Origin: Agaricus subrufescens
Taxonomy: Eukaryota; Basidiomycota; Agaricomycetes; Agaricales; Agaricaceae
Direction of reading: 5' to 3'
Length of the DNA stretch: 64,000 bases
Assembly: GCA_029945375.1 (NCBI GenBank)
Contig: CM057065.1
Span: forward strand, 62,001-126,000
The translations under genes and the position numbers were made by a program. The notes beneath the pieces were generated by a model. It did not search any database. It saw only the letters and a list, made by a program, of their open reading frames with translations, and was not told the origin of the DNA. Shown here piece after piece: positions 33,242 through 44,757 of the stretch. Each line of letters opens with the position of its first letter. Position 1 is the stretch's first letter.

Positions 33242-35379
33242 CTATTCATCACGCAAGCCCAGCAATGATGCCTTGATTTGCAACGCCTGTAAAACCAACA
33301 TTAGGAATGAACGTGTGGGTGGAATAATGATACCTACTGTTTGTTTACTTCCATAGCGGGCTTGCTGGAAACCTCCTCCGGCATACCAAAGCTAAATTTG
33401 GTTGAATTCTTTGATGCTGAGACCTTAGATAATACACTCACTGCAGGGTGGCCACTAGGTCTATATATTCGGGTAATTTCTCCCTCTTTGTCTAAACCCC
33501 AAAAACGTCCGGCTCTCTCTGCAGTTTCATTTCCAAAGATCTTGATGATTTCCTCGTGTATGGGACGATATCCCGTTCTATTGAAAACACCCTTTAGTAG
33601 CTGGCAGTGTTCAAATAAAATTACATACGCAAAGATAACAGCGTCAGCAGGAATTTCCGAACCATCAGAAAAGGTGATAGATTCTTCCTTGAAACTGGCC
33701 ACTTCGACTCCGTACTTGACCTTGACCCTTTCAGATATTACTAGCTTCGACAGCCCAACATCGACCACTATTGATATTTCTCAGTAAAATGTTAGTCGGA
33801 TATCTTTCAGGAACTTACTGAAACCTGCAATTTGTAAATCGTCATCAACAAATGGAGACTAATACAAAGCAAACGACACACACCTCCCAATCTATCTAGA
33901 ATCTGGAAAAAAATGCCTTCCCCATTTTCACCAGTATTCACAACCATTCCTTTCTCTCGGAGTCCCTTATACATTTCACCAAATTGTCCTAATTCTCCGC
34001 CTCCACCGGCCTTCCATAATTGGCAATACCGCCTTAATAGCAGGAGCGGCAGCGACTGGGACTTGAAATCTGACACTTCGGTAGGGACCGATGCATCATC
34101 AGGCCAGCCGTTATCAAAGAACCCACGATTTACCTCTACTGGAACAAGTGAGATTTCAGACCTTTGGATCATTGTTATACTGCCAGCCACCGTCGACAAG
34201 TCAATGCAAATATCTCCTGCTGTGGTACCAGCACCGACAACGACAACACGCTTCCCAGAGAACGCTGCTGGCGCCTGGTATTCGCCTGCATGAATGATAG
34301 TACCCTTGAAGATGTCGCGGTTCTTGACTTCAGGTATGGACGGACTTCCGAATGTGCTCATGCAGCAAACAATATGGGCGGGGCGAAGGGTTACACGCTC
34401 ACCCGCACGATCCACCACAATCTTCCAGCGTTTCGCCTCTTCATCGTACACTGGCTGAGAGTCTTCTGCGGGCTTTGTGCTTGTCCACATGACGAGATCT
34501 TGGGAGTCAGCATAAGACTCGATCCAATTCGCCATCTTATCCTTGGGAGCGTAAACGGGCCAGTTGCTTGGATAGGGTTGGTACAGGACTAGTCATGTCA
34601 TTATTTGATATCCTCAGTATAGATCTGGGAGCGTACTCACATTGGTCATACATCCGAGGTGTGTGCAAAACCAAAGAGTTGTATCTCTTTCGCCAAGCAT
34701 CACCAACGCGTGGGTGAGCATCGATAACTAATGCGCGTATGTTCATTTGCCTAAACCGGGCGGCGTGCATCACGCCAGCTTGACTACCACCGACTGTTTA
34801 TACGTTATATTGTGGACAAAACACAAAAAGTCGAGTAATAGACTTACTAATAAGAACCTGGGGGTCATCCTCTATGGCCTTCCGCCGAGAGGTTGACACT
34901 GTCGACCACGGTATCAGATGGTCACCATAAACACCCATTTCACGCCCCAACTCTTCGTGACCTTTGATATCTCGAGCAGCCATGTAAACCGTGAGAGCCC
35001 TCCAGACCCCGTCTTCATCTTGAATGAGTCGGAAATAGCCTTGGCACCATTGAATCGCTGTCTCGAAGAGAAAGCCGGACAAGATGCCTTCTTGCTGTGG
35101 ACCAACCACTCCATACTCAGGTGAAAGGTGTGGGCGAGTGTCGAGTTCAAAGTTAGAGAGTGACCTGTGGGGAATTCGTTCAGAGATGTGATTGAAGATT
35201 TTGTCTCGGCCTTGGAATGTCCTGTTGTCCCAACAAAAGATCATGCTTTCACGCAGCCATCCGTCAGGTTGAAAGCAAGCTGTGGCCGCTTGAGCATCTT
35301 TCTCTCGGAAAGCACTCTGAAATCTCGAGAGCCAAGCTTGAGCAACTACCTGGGGATCGAATGATGATTGTCCAGTCAT
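33242..35379 (-). CDS. Flavin-containing monooxygenase with NTF2/SnoaL-like N-terminus, copy 2
   Basis: Tandem paralogue of the FMO at 29593-31731 with the same exon borders. ATG 35379 gives MTGQSSFDPQVVAQAWLS. The N-terminal NTF2/SnoaL-like exon (ACFQPDGWLRESMIFCWDNR) is nearly identical to copy 1, and the FMO part is a little more diverged. Motifs seen: IIGGSQAGVMHAARF, FKGTIIHAGEY (FxGxxxHxxxY), VVVVGAGTTAGD, ATGYRP, and the C-terminal LWYAGGGFQQARYGSKQ then ALQIKASLLGLRDE ending at TAG 33242-33244. In both copies the first glycine motif is GGSQxG in place of GGGxxG. No frameshift is found in the exons. With two P450s facing it, it probably acts in the same oxidative pathway; that is inference from position and joint duplication. 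Confidence 0.82.
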
Positions 35380-35418
35380 GGTAATATGGGAGGTGGGCGA
35401 TATTCCAGGGGGTCACCG

Positions 35419-35448
35419 GTCAGGGTAGAGTAAGTCTGGTATTTATGC
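35419..35448 (-). promoter_or_regulatory. Conserved FMO promoter block (copy 2), with counterpart at 31764-31795
   Basis: On the plus strand both blocks read GGTCAGG...GTAAGTCTGG followed by CGTTTATG or TATTTATG. On the coding (minus) strand this is CATAAA(C/T)(G/A)CCAGACTTAC, with a TATA-like CATAAATACC in copy 2. The block lies about 60-64 bp before each ATG. Confidence 0.45.
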
Positions 35449-36795
35449 CTATTGCGAGCCTGTTGGCTCCACTGATCAGACCCTGGAGGAAAGCTCTACA
35501 GTGTAAATTGAGATAGGCACACCGATGCTCACGCATGTCCGAGGTGTTCGATGTTGGATGCGGGCTGTTTCAGCCCCAAAAGGAAAGTGACTCAAAGGTA
35601 TGAAACGGCCAGTACAAGGTTGTCATTCGATAATTCGGAGCTGTCTCTTGACTGCCGCCCGGACTCTCTGACAGGCAGTTTATCACTAAACGACGGCCTG
35701 CAACAATATACAAGTTAGCACCCCACTGAACCGTTGAGAAATTGGAGCTTGCAATGAGACCTCATCCGTTAGAACCAACGTCAGATGAGTTAAGTCATAA
35801 CCCGGAATTCTTTGCACGGATAACCGGGAAATCCGCTTAATTTGCTTCTCCGTAGATGAATATTCTTCCAAATTTGGAGTGAGAACCAGGGGCTAGTGTG
35901 AGTGAGGATCAGGTTGGTGCCAGCTAGCGTGGTGATCTGGCGCTCTTGTATGACCGAGTCTCGACCCTATCAGTGATAGATATCAGCCCCACTAGATCCC
36001 CTTGGTCCAACGTTGGAACGAGCATGTGGTGCGGCCGGATACTTCTTTCTTTTGCATTTCCCCTGCATTTACCCCAATTTCCGCGGTTGTGGTTTTGGTC
36101 ATCTCCATCGGCCGAATTTATCCCATTCTCTCACCAACAAAGAAAAATAGTAATAATTGATGACGGTGCCCGATGATACCGCTACTCAGCCGCTACTATA
36201 ACAGAAGTCAATATGAGTGGAAATCTGTTCAGGCTATCCCGTTCTCACCGTAGTTGCTTCGCATCGGATATAACTTATTGCTCCAGAAAGTTATGCTGCA
36301 TTCGGACTCGGACAATCCTTCGTGCCGAGGCGCGGAAGGGAGTGTGAGTGCAAGCCTGAGGCGGCCATGCTGCTGTCACAGCGTCAACAAGGAAAGAAGT
36401 AGTGAGAAAAAAAAAATCCTCATATGGTTGCTCAAGGAGAACTAGACCTAAGGTGCTCAAGGTTACTTTCATCTCATCTTGTTCTGTCCGTATCCACCTC
36501 ATTCAGGACGTGAAGACGAGTTCTTAACAATAACGCTTCCTCTAGTCTGTAATTTTAGCAATCAATATCGATACAGGTTGTAGTTGGATACAATGCGCAC
36601 GATAACAATGACAATGTGATGCATCCTGTTGGAGGAATAGAGCGAAAAAATGTCGTGGAAGATCAAAAATGTAGTTGGATACAAATGACAAGGATAGCGA
36701 CAATAGCAAACCTGTTGGAGGTATCACGAAAACAAAGATCCACCAAAATCCCAAAAAAGCAAACCATGAATTGTCAACACTCTCACCTCCCAAAA
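35449..36795. other. Spacer upstream of the FMO pair
   Basis: No exon supported. The right part, about 36540-36795, is probably the 3' untranslated region of the cystathionine gamma-synthase gene. An A-run lies near 36406-36415. Confidence 0.4.
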
Positions 36796-38861
36796 TCACA
36801 AATCTTTAGCAACAACCTCTTCAGCCGCCTTGACAGCCTTCTCAAATACACCAAGTAACTTTTCCCTCTCCTCCATCCCAACACTAACCCTCACAATGCC
36901 TCTCTCAACTCCGAACCCCTCGGCCCAATCCAACTCTGCAAAATGCGCTAAGATTGTATATGGACACGCCAACGTGAAATTCGTCCCCAAACTCGGGCCT
37001 TTATAAACTTGTAAAGCATCAAAAAACGCTTTAGACGCGGAAGTAGATGTGAACGTCAGCGAAAAAAGACCACCAAAACCACCACCGGAGGGAAGTGAAG
37101 GAGAGGGCTTCACGCGACAGACGTCGTAATTCTCAAGTGTGATATACTTTGGATAAAACACATTCTTGATGGCGGTCTGTAAGGGGGTCGCCCCTCCCAT
37201 AGTGGAACGTGAGCGGAGAAAATCGCAGACGGCCGCAGTGTTGTCGTCAATGATTTTGATACGGCGTTTAAAGTCGCGGGAGTTGCGTTCCATGTAGATT
37301 GCGTCTTCGTCAAAGTAGGTATCTTCGAAAGTCTCAGAAAGCTGGGACTTCAGGGAAGAATAATGTCGGCCTTGAGGATTGAGTACAAGACTTGGGGGGT
37401 AGGTTAGACATGGGGTACAATGAAAAAAGGTGTAGAATCATATACCTTCCACCCATCACGTTACTAGCGCCACTGAAGACTTTGGTCAGGCTGCTCACAA
37501 CGATATCTGCATATGGCAAGACCTCGACATTGATAAAGTTGCCAATGGTCTCGTCTACAACCAACAAAAATTCATATTTATCAGCGAGCGCCCTGAGTCT
37601 CGGAAGATTGGCCGATCGAAGCAAAGGGTTGGACGGGAATTCTGTAAAGAGCGCAAGGATAGGTGGTTTGGAAGGATCGCTTTTAGATTCGGATTCAAGA
37701 AGTGTTTCGAGGGTATCGATATCGGCATCAAGTCCGTTACCAAAGAAATGAGCTCCGGGACCCCACTTTTGTAAGATTTTCAAAGTATCAGTGTACGGAA
37801 ACCTTTGATTAGAGGGTGTCATTGAGATATACACCCTCCCGCGAAATTTGTGCCACTCACCCGAAACAGACACTTTTCCCTTCAGGTCGAACCTGCCCCG
37901 CAAGTTGATGAGCACACCATATCGCCGTCATCCCAGTGGGATACAGGTAAACATCATCCTCAGTCACATTAGCCACACCTCTGGAGCTAGGACCAGTTTT
38001 AACGCCCTCCTGTCCTGCACATGGTTCACCTCCACAATCTGAGTCATTCCAATTATCCTTGACCAACGTTCCCGCGACGCGGCGACGTAAAGCTCTTTTA
38101 GCCAATGCAGCGGCCGTTATCGGTAGATTTCGTCCATAGCGTTCTTCGACGTATATCGCGTGATCAAAAGAGAGACCCTCAGTTGAAGGCGTCAAATCAG
38201 CGGGTGAGGATTCCAATGGTGGAGAAGCGGTGGCCGATTTCAGTCCTTTGACTGAATAATACTTATTGTGCCCTCCTCGCATGGTAAGACGAGGAGACAA
38301 AGTTGGTGAAGGGTGGGTAATATCCGAGGATTTGGCCTCATCAGGGAGGAGTGAGAGGCATTTTTCAGCGAGTCGCGAGGAGATCCCGAGGCCGGTATGC
38401 TGCCAGAACTCTTTAGCGGCGGACTCCTCGTCATTTTGATATAGCACGATATGCAAGTCGGCTGCGTTACTCGTAGCGAGTGGCGTGGGTGGCTGCGAGT
38501 CGGTAGTAGTTTGTGGACAAATGAAAAGATGAACGAGTCTGAGCTGGGCAGGCTGACGATCAAGTTGAAGGGAACGATGACGAATAAAGTCCCTGCACTC
38601 TTCTGCGATCTTCCTGGTAGGAAATAGCATGCACTGCTCGCTGCCCACGGCATACTTGTGTCGGCAAATGTCTGCGAGTTTCTTGATGGAAAGATGGATG
38701 AAAAATCGGGGATAACCGGAGACCATGCTGTCGACTACCCGTTTCTCGCCTTCCTCGTAGCCGACATTGTCTTTCCAGGTCGGTAGAGAAACAGAAATGG
38801 CATGGGGTGTGTAGGGGGGGACACCGAGTCCAAGAGCAACAGACATTATATTTCCGATCAT
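36796..38861 (-). CDS. STR2: Cystathionine gamma-synthase (PLP-dependent)
   Basis: ATG 38861 opens a long first exon with the fungal STR2 hallmarks [20 protein letters not shown] and [12 protein letters not shown], ending in [27 protein letters not shown] intron leads to exon 2 ([44 protein letters not shown]) with the Schiff-base lysine in [10 protein letters not shown] further intron joins [14 protein letters not shown] and the C-terminal domain ([31 protein letters not shown]). It makes cystathionine from an activated homoserine and cysteine in transsulfuration, in the cytosol. The first exon carries a long fungal-type insertion with a low-complexity stretch ([19 protein letters not shown]). 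The gene is complete and looks like housekeeping rather than part of the P450/FMO block. Confidence 0.88.
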
Positions 38862-39369
38862 TGGTTATTTCGCATTTGATATCACCGGCCGACATTGATC
38901 GGCATTTCGATCCGAAAACGATCCACAGTGGCGTGCTCACTGCTCATCTGTACGTATTATCTACAGTTGCACTCCCTGCAATCAACCTACCTCGCAACGA
39001 TCGGCATAATTGAAGGGAGCAAAAACGATAGGGATATTCATATCGTCTAATGTGGTGCCAAACAGTTAGCCCCAGAACCTAGTATGACATCTTATGATCG
39101 CAACCGCCACGATTATGTTTTGGTATGGGGTTGATTTGCAGGTACGACATCAAAGCTTAATGTTGCGGTCGATCCATGTTCGCATGCGACGTGATCAAGT
39201 ACGCCGATCGAAGGTAGACATTTATATTCGTCCCATGTCCAGAAAGTTACTTACCCTGTTACATGTATCAAACTCAACTCATACCCCCATACGTGAGATC
39301 TCATGTCGAGTAATTTTACATTAGTATTAATAGAACTCAGCCCACAGCCGTGACTTTACTCAAAACTAT
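38862..39369. other. Spacer between cystathionine gamma-synthase and the CBS gene
   Basis: Holds the promoter of the 38861 gene and the 3' flank of the CBS gene. No exon or clear TATA box is seen. Confidence 0.4.
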
Positions 39370-41466
39370 TTATTGTACAGAATCCCTTTTTGAACTTCTG
39401 GACCTCAACGAGGCATTCATACTCCCTCTTCGCCCCACCATACCCACTCCAAATAGCGACCCGCCGAGGGCACTGCCAATATCAGGCACAGGCAAGATAC
39501 CCGGACTCTTCGGTCGCATGCTCACTGGCGAGTTGTTCCCACTAAATGACACACTTGACCCTGGCGACGATGATATGACACCAAAGCTTGGACTTCGACG
39601 GGCACTGGCTCGACTGCTGGACCGTGTACGTAGCAATGACTCACGATCGGAGGGTGAGTGTGAGGAGGTAGAGGATGCCCGCCGATGTCTCTGCATACGT
39701 CCTGGATCAACATCTGGAATTCGGGCCAGGTGCGCAAAAAGTGATAGGACTAGTTGTTGATTAAGACATGTGAGAAGACTAAGAAAAAAAAATCCATATA
39801 CATACTGTCGACAATTGATATGATGCCGGTCAAATTCCCTGGAGAACTGGGCGACAACACAGGGTTGGCACTTTCGGCCTCATCAGTCACGAATAGACGA
39901 TGAGCGTTTGCTATTCGAGTATCAGCATCGCGGTTATCGTCGGTTGACGGTCAACATACTAGCCAACAACTTTTCAACCGTATACACCAGTGAGCTTGAA
40001 GGGAACACCGAATACACTACCACCTAATCTCAGCTTTATGAAACCCAAGATATAAGCTGTGGTACAAACCTGGGTATCTGTCGGCCCCATCTGTTGATCC
40101 ATGTGGCAACCTTATTGATGAAACAAACTGTTTTAGCGGTGTCCCTAGAATTTGATTGCTCTGTGATGGTACCACGACCTTCTCGAACAATCAATACCAA
40201 AAGGAAGTCCAACAACTGACCGGCGACTCACTTGACCAATATCAGTCACACTAACGGCCCCAAGTAAGATTCCAGATTCTTCATCCAATACTGCGACGCT
40301 ACTCACGCCCTCTTCACTCATAAGCCTCATAGCATCTAGGACGGTCGCTACCGAACTAGCCGCTACAACTGCTGCATGGATATTGAGGAGTGGGAAAGCG
40401 AGCTCATAAAGGGGCCTAGAAAGTAGGCGCTCAAGTGGTGACCGTAACGTTCTTACTTCTCTTCTGGAGGAATCGAAGGGGGAAGATGCGGAAATATTGG
40501 TGGCCAACGGAGGGGAAGCAAAGGAGATAGCCGATCCCTTGGCATATTTGGCGAACCAAGATAAAAACCCCTTATCAGAGACCATTCCTAATAAATGCGG
40601 ATTGTGTGATCCGGATACGGGTGGTATTGGGTTCTGAATAAACACTGTACGTAGTCAGTGAAAAGTCTTCATTGCGCAACCCGAAGCCCACCTCGATGAG
40701 TGCCGCGAGCGAAGGCCTCGAGGAGTGATATCACATTGGCATCATGTGGAAGAACCACATACGGATTCTTGTCTGAGAAATCTGGGCCAAAAACGCCTTG
40801 TCATTGAACTAAAGTAGCACCAAACGAAGCAGAACGCACTGCTAACGAGTCGAACGGGTACCTTTCCAGCTTTTGCAGCTTCAAGGACGCGATTCAATCT
40901 CGTATTCTCTCGTATGATTTCTGGTGACAATGTGTGCCGTGTAGCTGCTAGCGTAAGAAAGGCATTAACATCTGAAAACTGATTGTTATCGGGTCAGTAC
41001 CTGTCTATGCCCTTGAAATTGAACAGACACACATCGAAGAGTCCTGTCCACTGATCATCTTTGTCCGTTGTGGATGGCGGCGAGGCAGAATCCACCACTA
41101 CTAGGCAGTCTATGCTTTCCGATAGTAGTTTCTACACGACTTGTTAGAGAGATGGGACTGAATAACTCAAATACTTACATTACAAGCCTCCTCGACATCT
41201 ACGTTGGCATGTACGGTGACCACTTTCGACTCGATGATATCTATGCCCGCATAATCAGCGGACAAGTTGACACAGTACGAGGGCACAAGCAGGAACATAC
41301 CACGAGCATATACGCCTTTCCAGGAGCTGATAAATGCATCGCGCTCCGGCTCGCTCAAGTCTCCGAAGAGCGAGTCTGCACAACCTTCACGTTCGTTCTG
41401 GACTGAGTAGAATACACCCGGGTTGAATGACTGAGAGAGCGACGACCTGCGGGCATGCGAGGACAT
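39370..41466 (-). CDS. sds23: Sds23/Moc1-like CBS-domain protein
   Basis: ATG 41466 (MSSHARRSSLSQSF). Early exons give DAFISSWKGVYARD, then IIESKVVTVHANVDVEEACN and KLLSESIDCLVVVDSAS (first CBS), then VNAFLTLAATRHTLSPEII with AAKAGKVPVRLVS. The third CBS is HLLGMVSDKGFLSWFAKYAK, AASSVATVLDAMRLMSEEGV and LLGAVSVTDIGQ. A fourth region has RYPVYSVFPSS-type sequence, then SLFAHLARIPDVDPGRMQRH, and a Ser/Arg-rich tail that ends KRDSVQ at 39370. In fission yeast, Sds23 inhibits PP2A-type phosphatases and links nutrient state to mitosis and sexual development. CBS domains bind adenine nucleotides. The tail has many RxxS sites. Complete by inspection, with about nine exons whose ends I did not all fix. 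Confidence 0.82.
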
Positions 41467-42378
41467 GTATTCTGCAGATTTCTGGGCCGACGGCGAATAC
41501 TATCGAATACTGACTGGCTGTGGAGGACGAGAAAGAAGGGGGCACTGCTGGTCTTTGGCTGGTCAGAGCCAGCCCAGGTGGGCCACATCCTCGTGACATC
41601 ATCGACTACTTTCCTTTTCCGGATCAGTCTTCTTCAGGCCCCTCTCGGCCATATTTTCTCAACCTACCCCCCTGTACAGAATATATAAGATGTGGCATCT
41701 GACGTGTCAACCAGCCTCGATTAATTGCACCACTGTTCAGCTCATCATGTCATGCTATGGCAACCCTGCCGCGCTAGCCTTCTCCACCACCCCGTTGTGC
41801 TGGTTCAAGAGTCAAGACACATTCAGGGTCGTCGCCATGCAAAGCCTATTCCAAATTTTACTCTGGCTCGGAGCTTGTTACCTCTACCACCGAAATACCC
41901 CCTACCGCGACGCGATAAATTCTCCTTCCCTCCATTGATAGGCAGATAGGACCCGAACTATGGTAATGATCAAATCAGTCGTTGTAGGTTTCATAAGAGC
42001 CTGTCGGTTTGTCACTAACAGTTCAAACGCTGGTGATAGCTGGTTCTCCGCCACGATCTATCGAATGAATGTGGTTTTGCATATCACACAGGACAATGGT
42101 ATTTTTCGCGCGCTGACCGAACCTCGTCTGTGTTTCTGCTGTACCAGTTTCAACCTCAAAAGAACTCGTGTCTCATCACAGCGGCCGATACATTTTCCGT
42201 GCAATAGGTAGTCTACACAATAACTCTCACGATACCTTTTGATAAAGGGGCTGTCCCATTTATTCCACTCAATCCGCGAGGAGACAGTCCATACATATTA
42301 TTCGGGCGAGGCAAGGTACGTACAAGTACGAAACACCACCTTACATCGGATATCTGAGTACTCTGAATGGTACGAGTT
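41467..42378. other. Spacer upstream of the CBS gene
   Basis: No supported exon. Open frames at 41690-41950 are short and overlap in several phases. Probably promoter sequence on the left and unique spacer on the right. Confidence 0.4.
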
Positions 42379-42910
42379 TCAAGTCATCAAGGCAGAATTG
42401 TGTATCAGCTGTTCCGCCTCTTTCGACCGAGGTATGATCCGGCACTCGAATTCCTTGGGGTACCTATCGACTATCAGCACCTTTGGAAGAGCAGTGAAAA
42501 GGGACCGTAAACTCACGAGAGCATGCCATCCGTCATATTCGGTATGATTTCTATCTCTTTTCCATTTGCATCTATCTCTCGTTTGATATCAAATACTGTT
42601 AAGACATGGGCAATTGTCAAGAACAACACGGCATCACTGAAGAACCTCCCGGGACAAATCCTTCTCCCAAATCCAAACGATGCAACTGTAGGGTCCTGAA
42701 CCAAAGGGTCCACCTTGCCATCCTTGATGAAGCGATCTGGGTTGTAGACGTGAGGATCTTGGTAAGCCTCAGGATCATGAAGAATGAACCTAGCAGTCGA
42801 TCAGGAACAAGACTTCAGAATCAGATGAGCCATTTGTTAGCTTACCACGCATTCCCAATCATATAAGTCCCCTTTGGGATATAATATCCATCGTATTCAT
42901 CCAAATATGA
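42379..42910 (-). pseudogene. C-terminal relic of a third cytochrome P450
   Basis: Three 3' exons of the same P450 family as the genes at 23755 and 27249, on the opposite strand and about 13 kb away. They read [58 protein letters not shown] (heme loop with Cys), IEIIPNMTDGMLS, and YPKEFECRIIPRSKEAEQL to a stop at 42379-42381. Splice sites between them are intact, but everything upstream (anchor, helix C, I-helix, ExxR) is missing. The break lies in the exon that begins at the ITHM(S/N)S motif of the full copies. It is a 5'-truncated duplicate. Confidence 0.75.
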
Positions 42911-43532
42911 ATTGATTATAGTGTTGGAGTATTGCTGACAAGCAAGTCCGTGATTTTTTGGCGACACAGCATTGAAATTGAACTCGATATTCACAATATA
43001 TTTGGAAAAGTAAAACAGAGTTATTGACTCTGCATCTTACCTGTAGCCTTTCAAATTGTTATATATGCTAGATTACGGCAAGAAATTAAGTACTACAAAG
43101 CTGGCAATTTTTAGGGTGACATTTAGCCGAGATCTCGAAGGTGTACTAAAACTCACAAAAACATGGAATATTTTAGTCATTGTAAACTCAATTGGAAAGC
43201 ACCAAAGTTAACACCTTCTCACAACCTTGACATTACCATAAACCATCACCATTCAGATTTTGGATTTAATAATATGTGGTGTAGCTCTCGAGATATCTTG
43301 CCGCAAGGTTGGTTATGTTGTTCAGGGGTAAAACAAAGGTTAAAACAAAGTTAGATCACCAAAAGCTCAATGGTCACAAACGTTCGGGGTCTTATTTTAT
43401 CTGAAAAAATGCATATCCTCGTAAAATTTTAATCTCGGCTTTGAGGGGCTACCATTGTGCAATGATGAGGCAAGAGTGATAGCACATGCATTGGGCAGAT
43501 AGCGTGACAATCTATGCTTCCTTTTTTGCCTC
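42911..43532. other. AT-rich spacer beyond the P450 relic
   Basis: No exon, RNA gene or repeat is recognised. The sequence is AT-rich with no trace of the missing P450 exons. Confidence 0.4.
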
Positions 43533-44090
43533 ATGAGAATTGCTAGTGTAAGCATCGGTGATGGCCGAATGATAATTTCACTGCGTGAGCAAACCCATAC
43601 TTTGTTCGTGTTTGGTCGAGTCCGCTATAGGACGTACGCACGTGAGTCGCCTGCTCGTTACTTACCCCAGGCGATAAATATAGCCAACCTTGTTACATTT
43701 GTCACCCGGCAGGCGTGTCTCAATCCAGCAAACCTTCCACCATTCTTTGTTAACACTGCTTTCCGGTGCCCCTCAACACCGGAAGAAGTCGATGGCAACC
43801 TCAATTTTTTAGTCAGAACGAGCTTGTTGAATGCCGACCCTGACGACACCCACCGCGGACAACATTCCCCTCCACCCTTCAAGCTTCAAGCTTCAATGAT
43901 AAATCTCCCAACAAATGTGACGATCTGCCGCTCTCTTTTATCTTCTGTTCCCGTGGATGATTCGGTTTCCAGCGAAACTCAAACTGTGGCAAACACTGAC
44001 CTTCAGACCTTTCACTTAGGGGCCGATGCCGACGGAATGACCTATTCTCATCTCGCGGAAGCTATTGCGATCGAGCTGTCAAGACAATAA
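43533..44090 (+). CDS. Hypothetical protein, single open frame
   Basis: An ATG-to-TAA open frame of 185 codons, long for chance in this window. No homologue is recognised. The product has a basic N-terminus, a segment LPQAINIANLVTFVTRQACL, then NLPPFFVNTAFRCPSTPEE and an acidic C-terminus GADADGMTYSHLAEAIAIEL. A short CTTCAAG repeat lies inside at about 43880-43897. No TATA box or splice site helps. It could equally be a non-coding open frame. Confidence 0.3.
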   Translation: MRIASVSIGDGRMIISLREQTHTLFVFGRVRYRTYARESPARYLPQAINIANLVTFVTRQACLNPANLPPFFVNTAFRCPSTPEEVDGNLNFLVRTSLLNADPDDTHRGQHSPPPFKLQASMINLPTNVTICRSLLSSVPVDDSVSSETQTVANTDLQTFHLGADADGMTYSHLAEAIAIELSRQ

Positions 44091-44757
44091 CCGTGGCCAG
44101 CCGCTTGGCAGCCAGCAGCCTTCCGTGCCTCCCACCTCATTTAGCTCCTTCACAGCATCGCTCTAAGTTCCGTGGAGAATCCACGGATCATCTCCTTAAC
44201 CCGTTTCACACGGTAAACGGATTGCTTGTCCTTTGCGCGTGCAATATGCTCTAATTAATCGTTCTCCCAAGAACATATAGATTTGGCTTCTATATCTTGG
44301 ACTGTTAAGGTTCAAGAATTCTGTCCCATTGGGCCTTCAAGCCTCAAGCTTCAGGTTCAAGGTTCCCAGGAAAAAGCACAATGCGATTTCTGACTGATGG
44401 CTTCGTGAGGTGTTTCCCGTGTCAACAAAAGTGGGCAGACAACTTGCGTGCCACTTAGTACGTCCCCACCCAAAAGCAATCACCATGGGTCTCTTTATAG
44501 TAATCTACAATTCTATGTACCCTGTGGGTTACAAAGAGGATAGAGAGAAAGCAAGTGATTGAAACAGATAACAAGAAAACGCGACTACGATAACAGGGTA
44601 CGGGACTACTGTATATGCAAGATATCGGGGAGTAACAAGGAATTGCACAACAACATTAGTAGTAACAGGAGTACGATAAGTGTTCATCTAACGGTGTTAA
44701 CAAATGTAAGGAATAACGCCAGTCGATGTAGCGCAGGATAAAACGCTTTTTGAAGAA
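44091..44757. other. Spacer
   Basis: No exon supported. Short TTCAAGCTTCAAG-type sequence recurs at about 44340-44365, echoing that at 43880. It includes the 3' flank of the glycosyltransferase gene. Confidence 0.35.
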
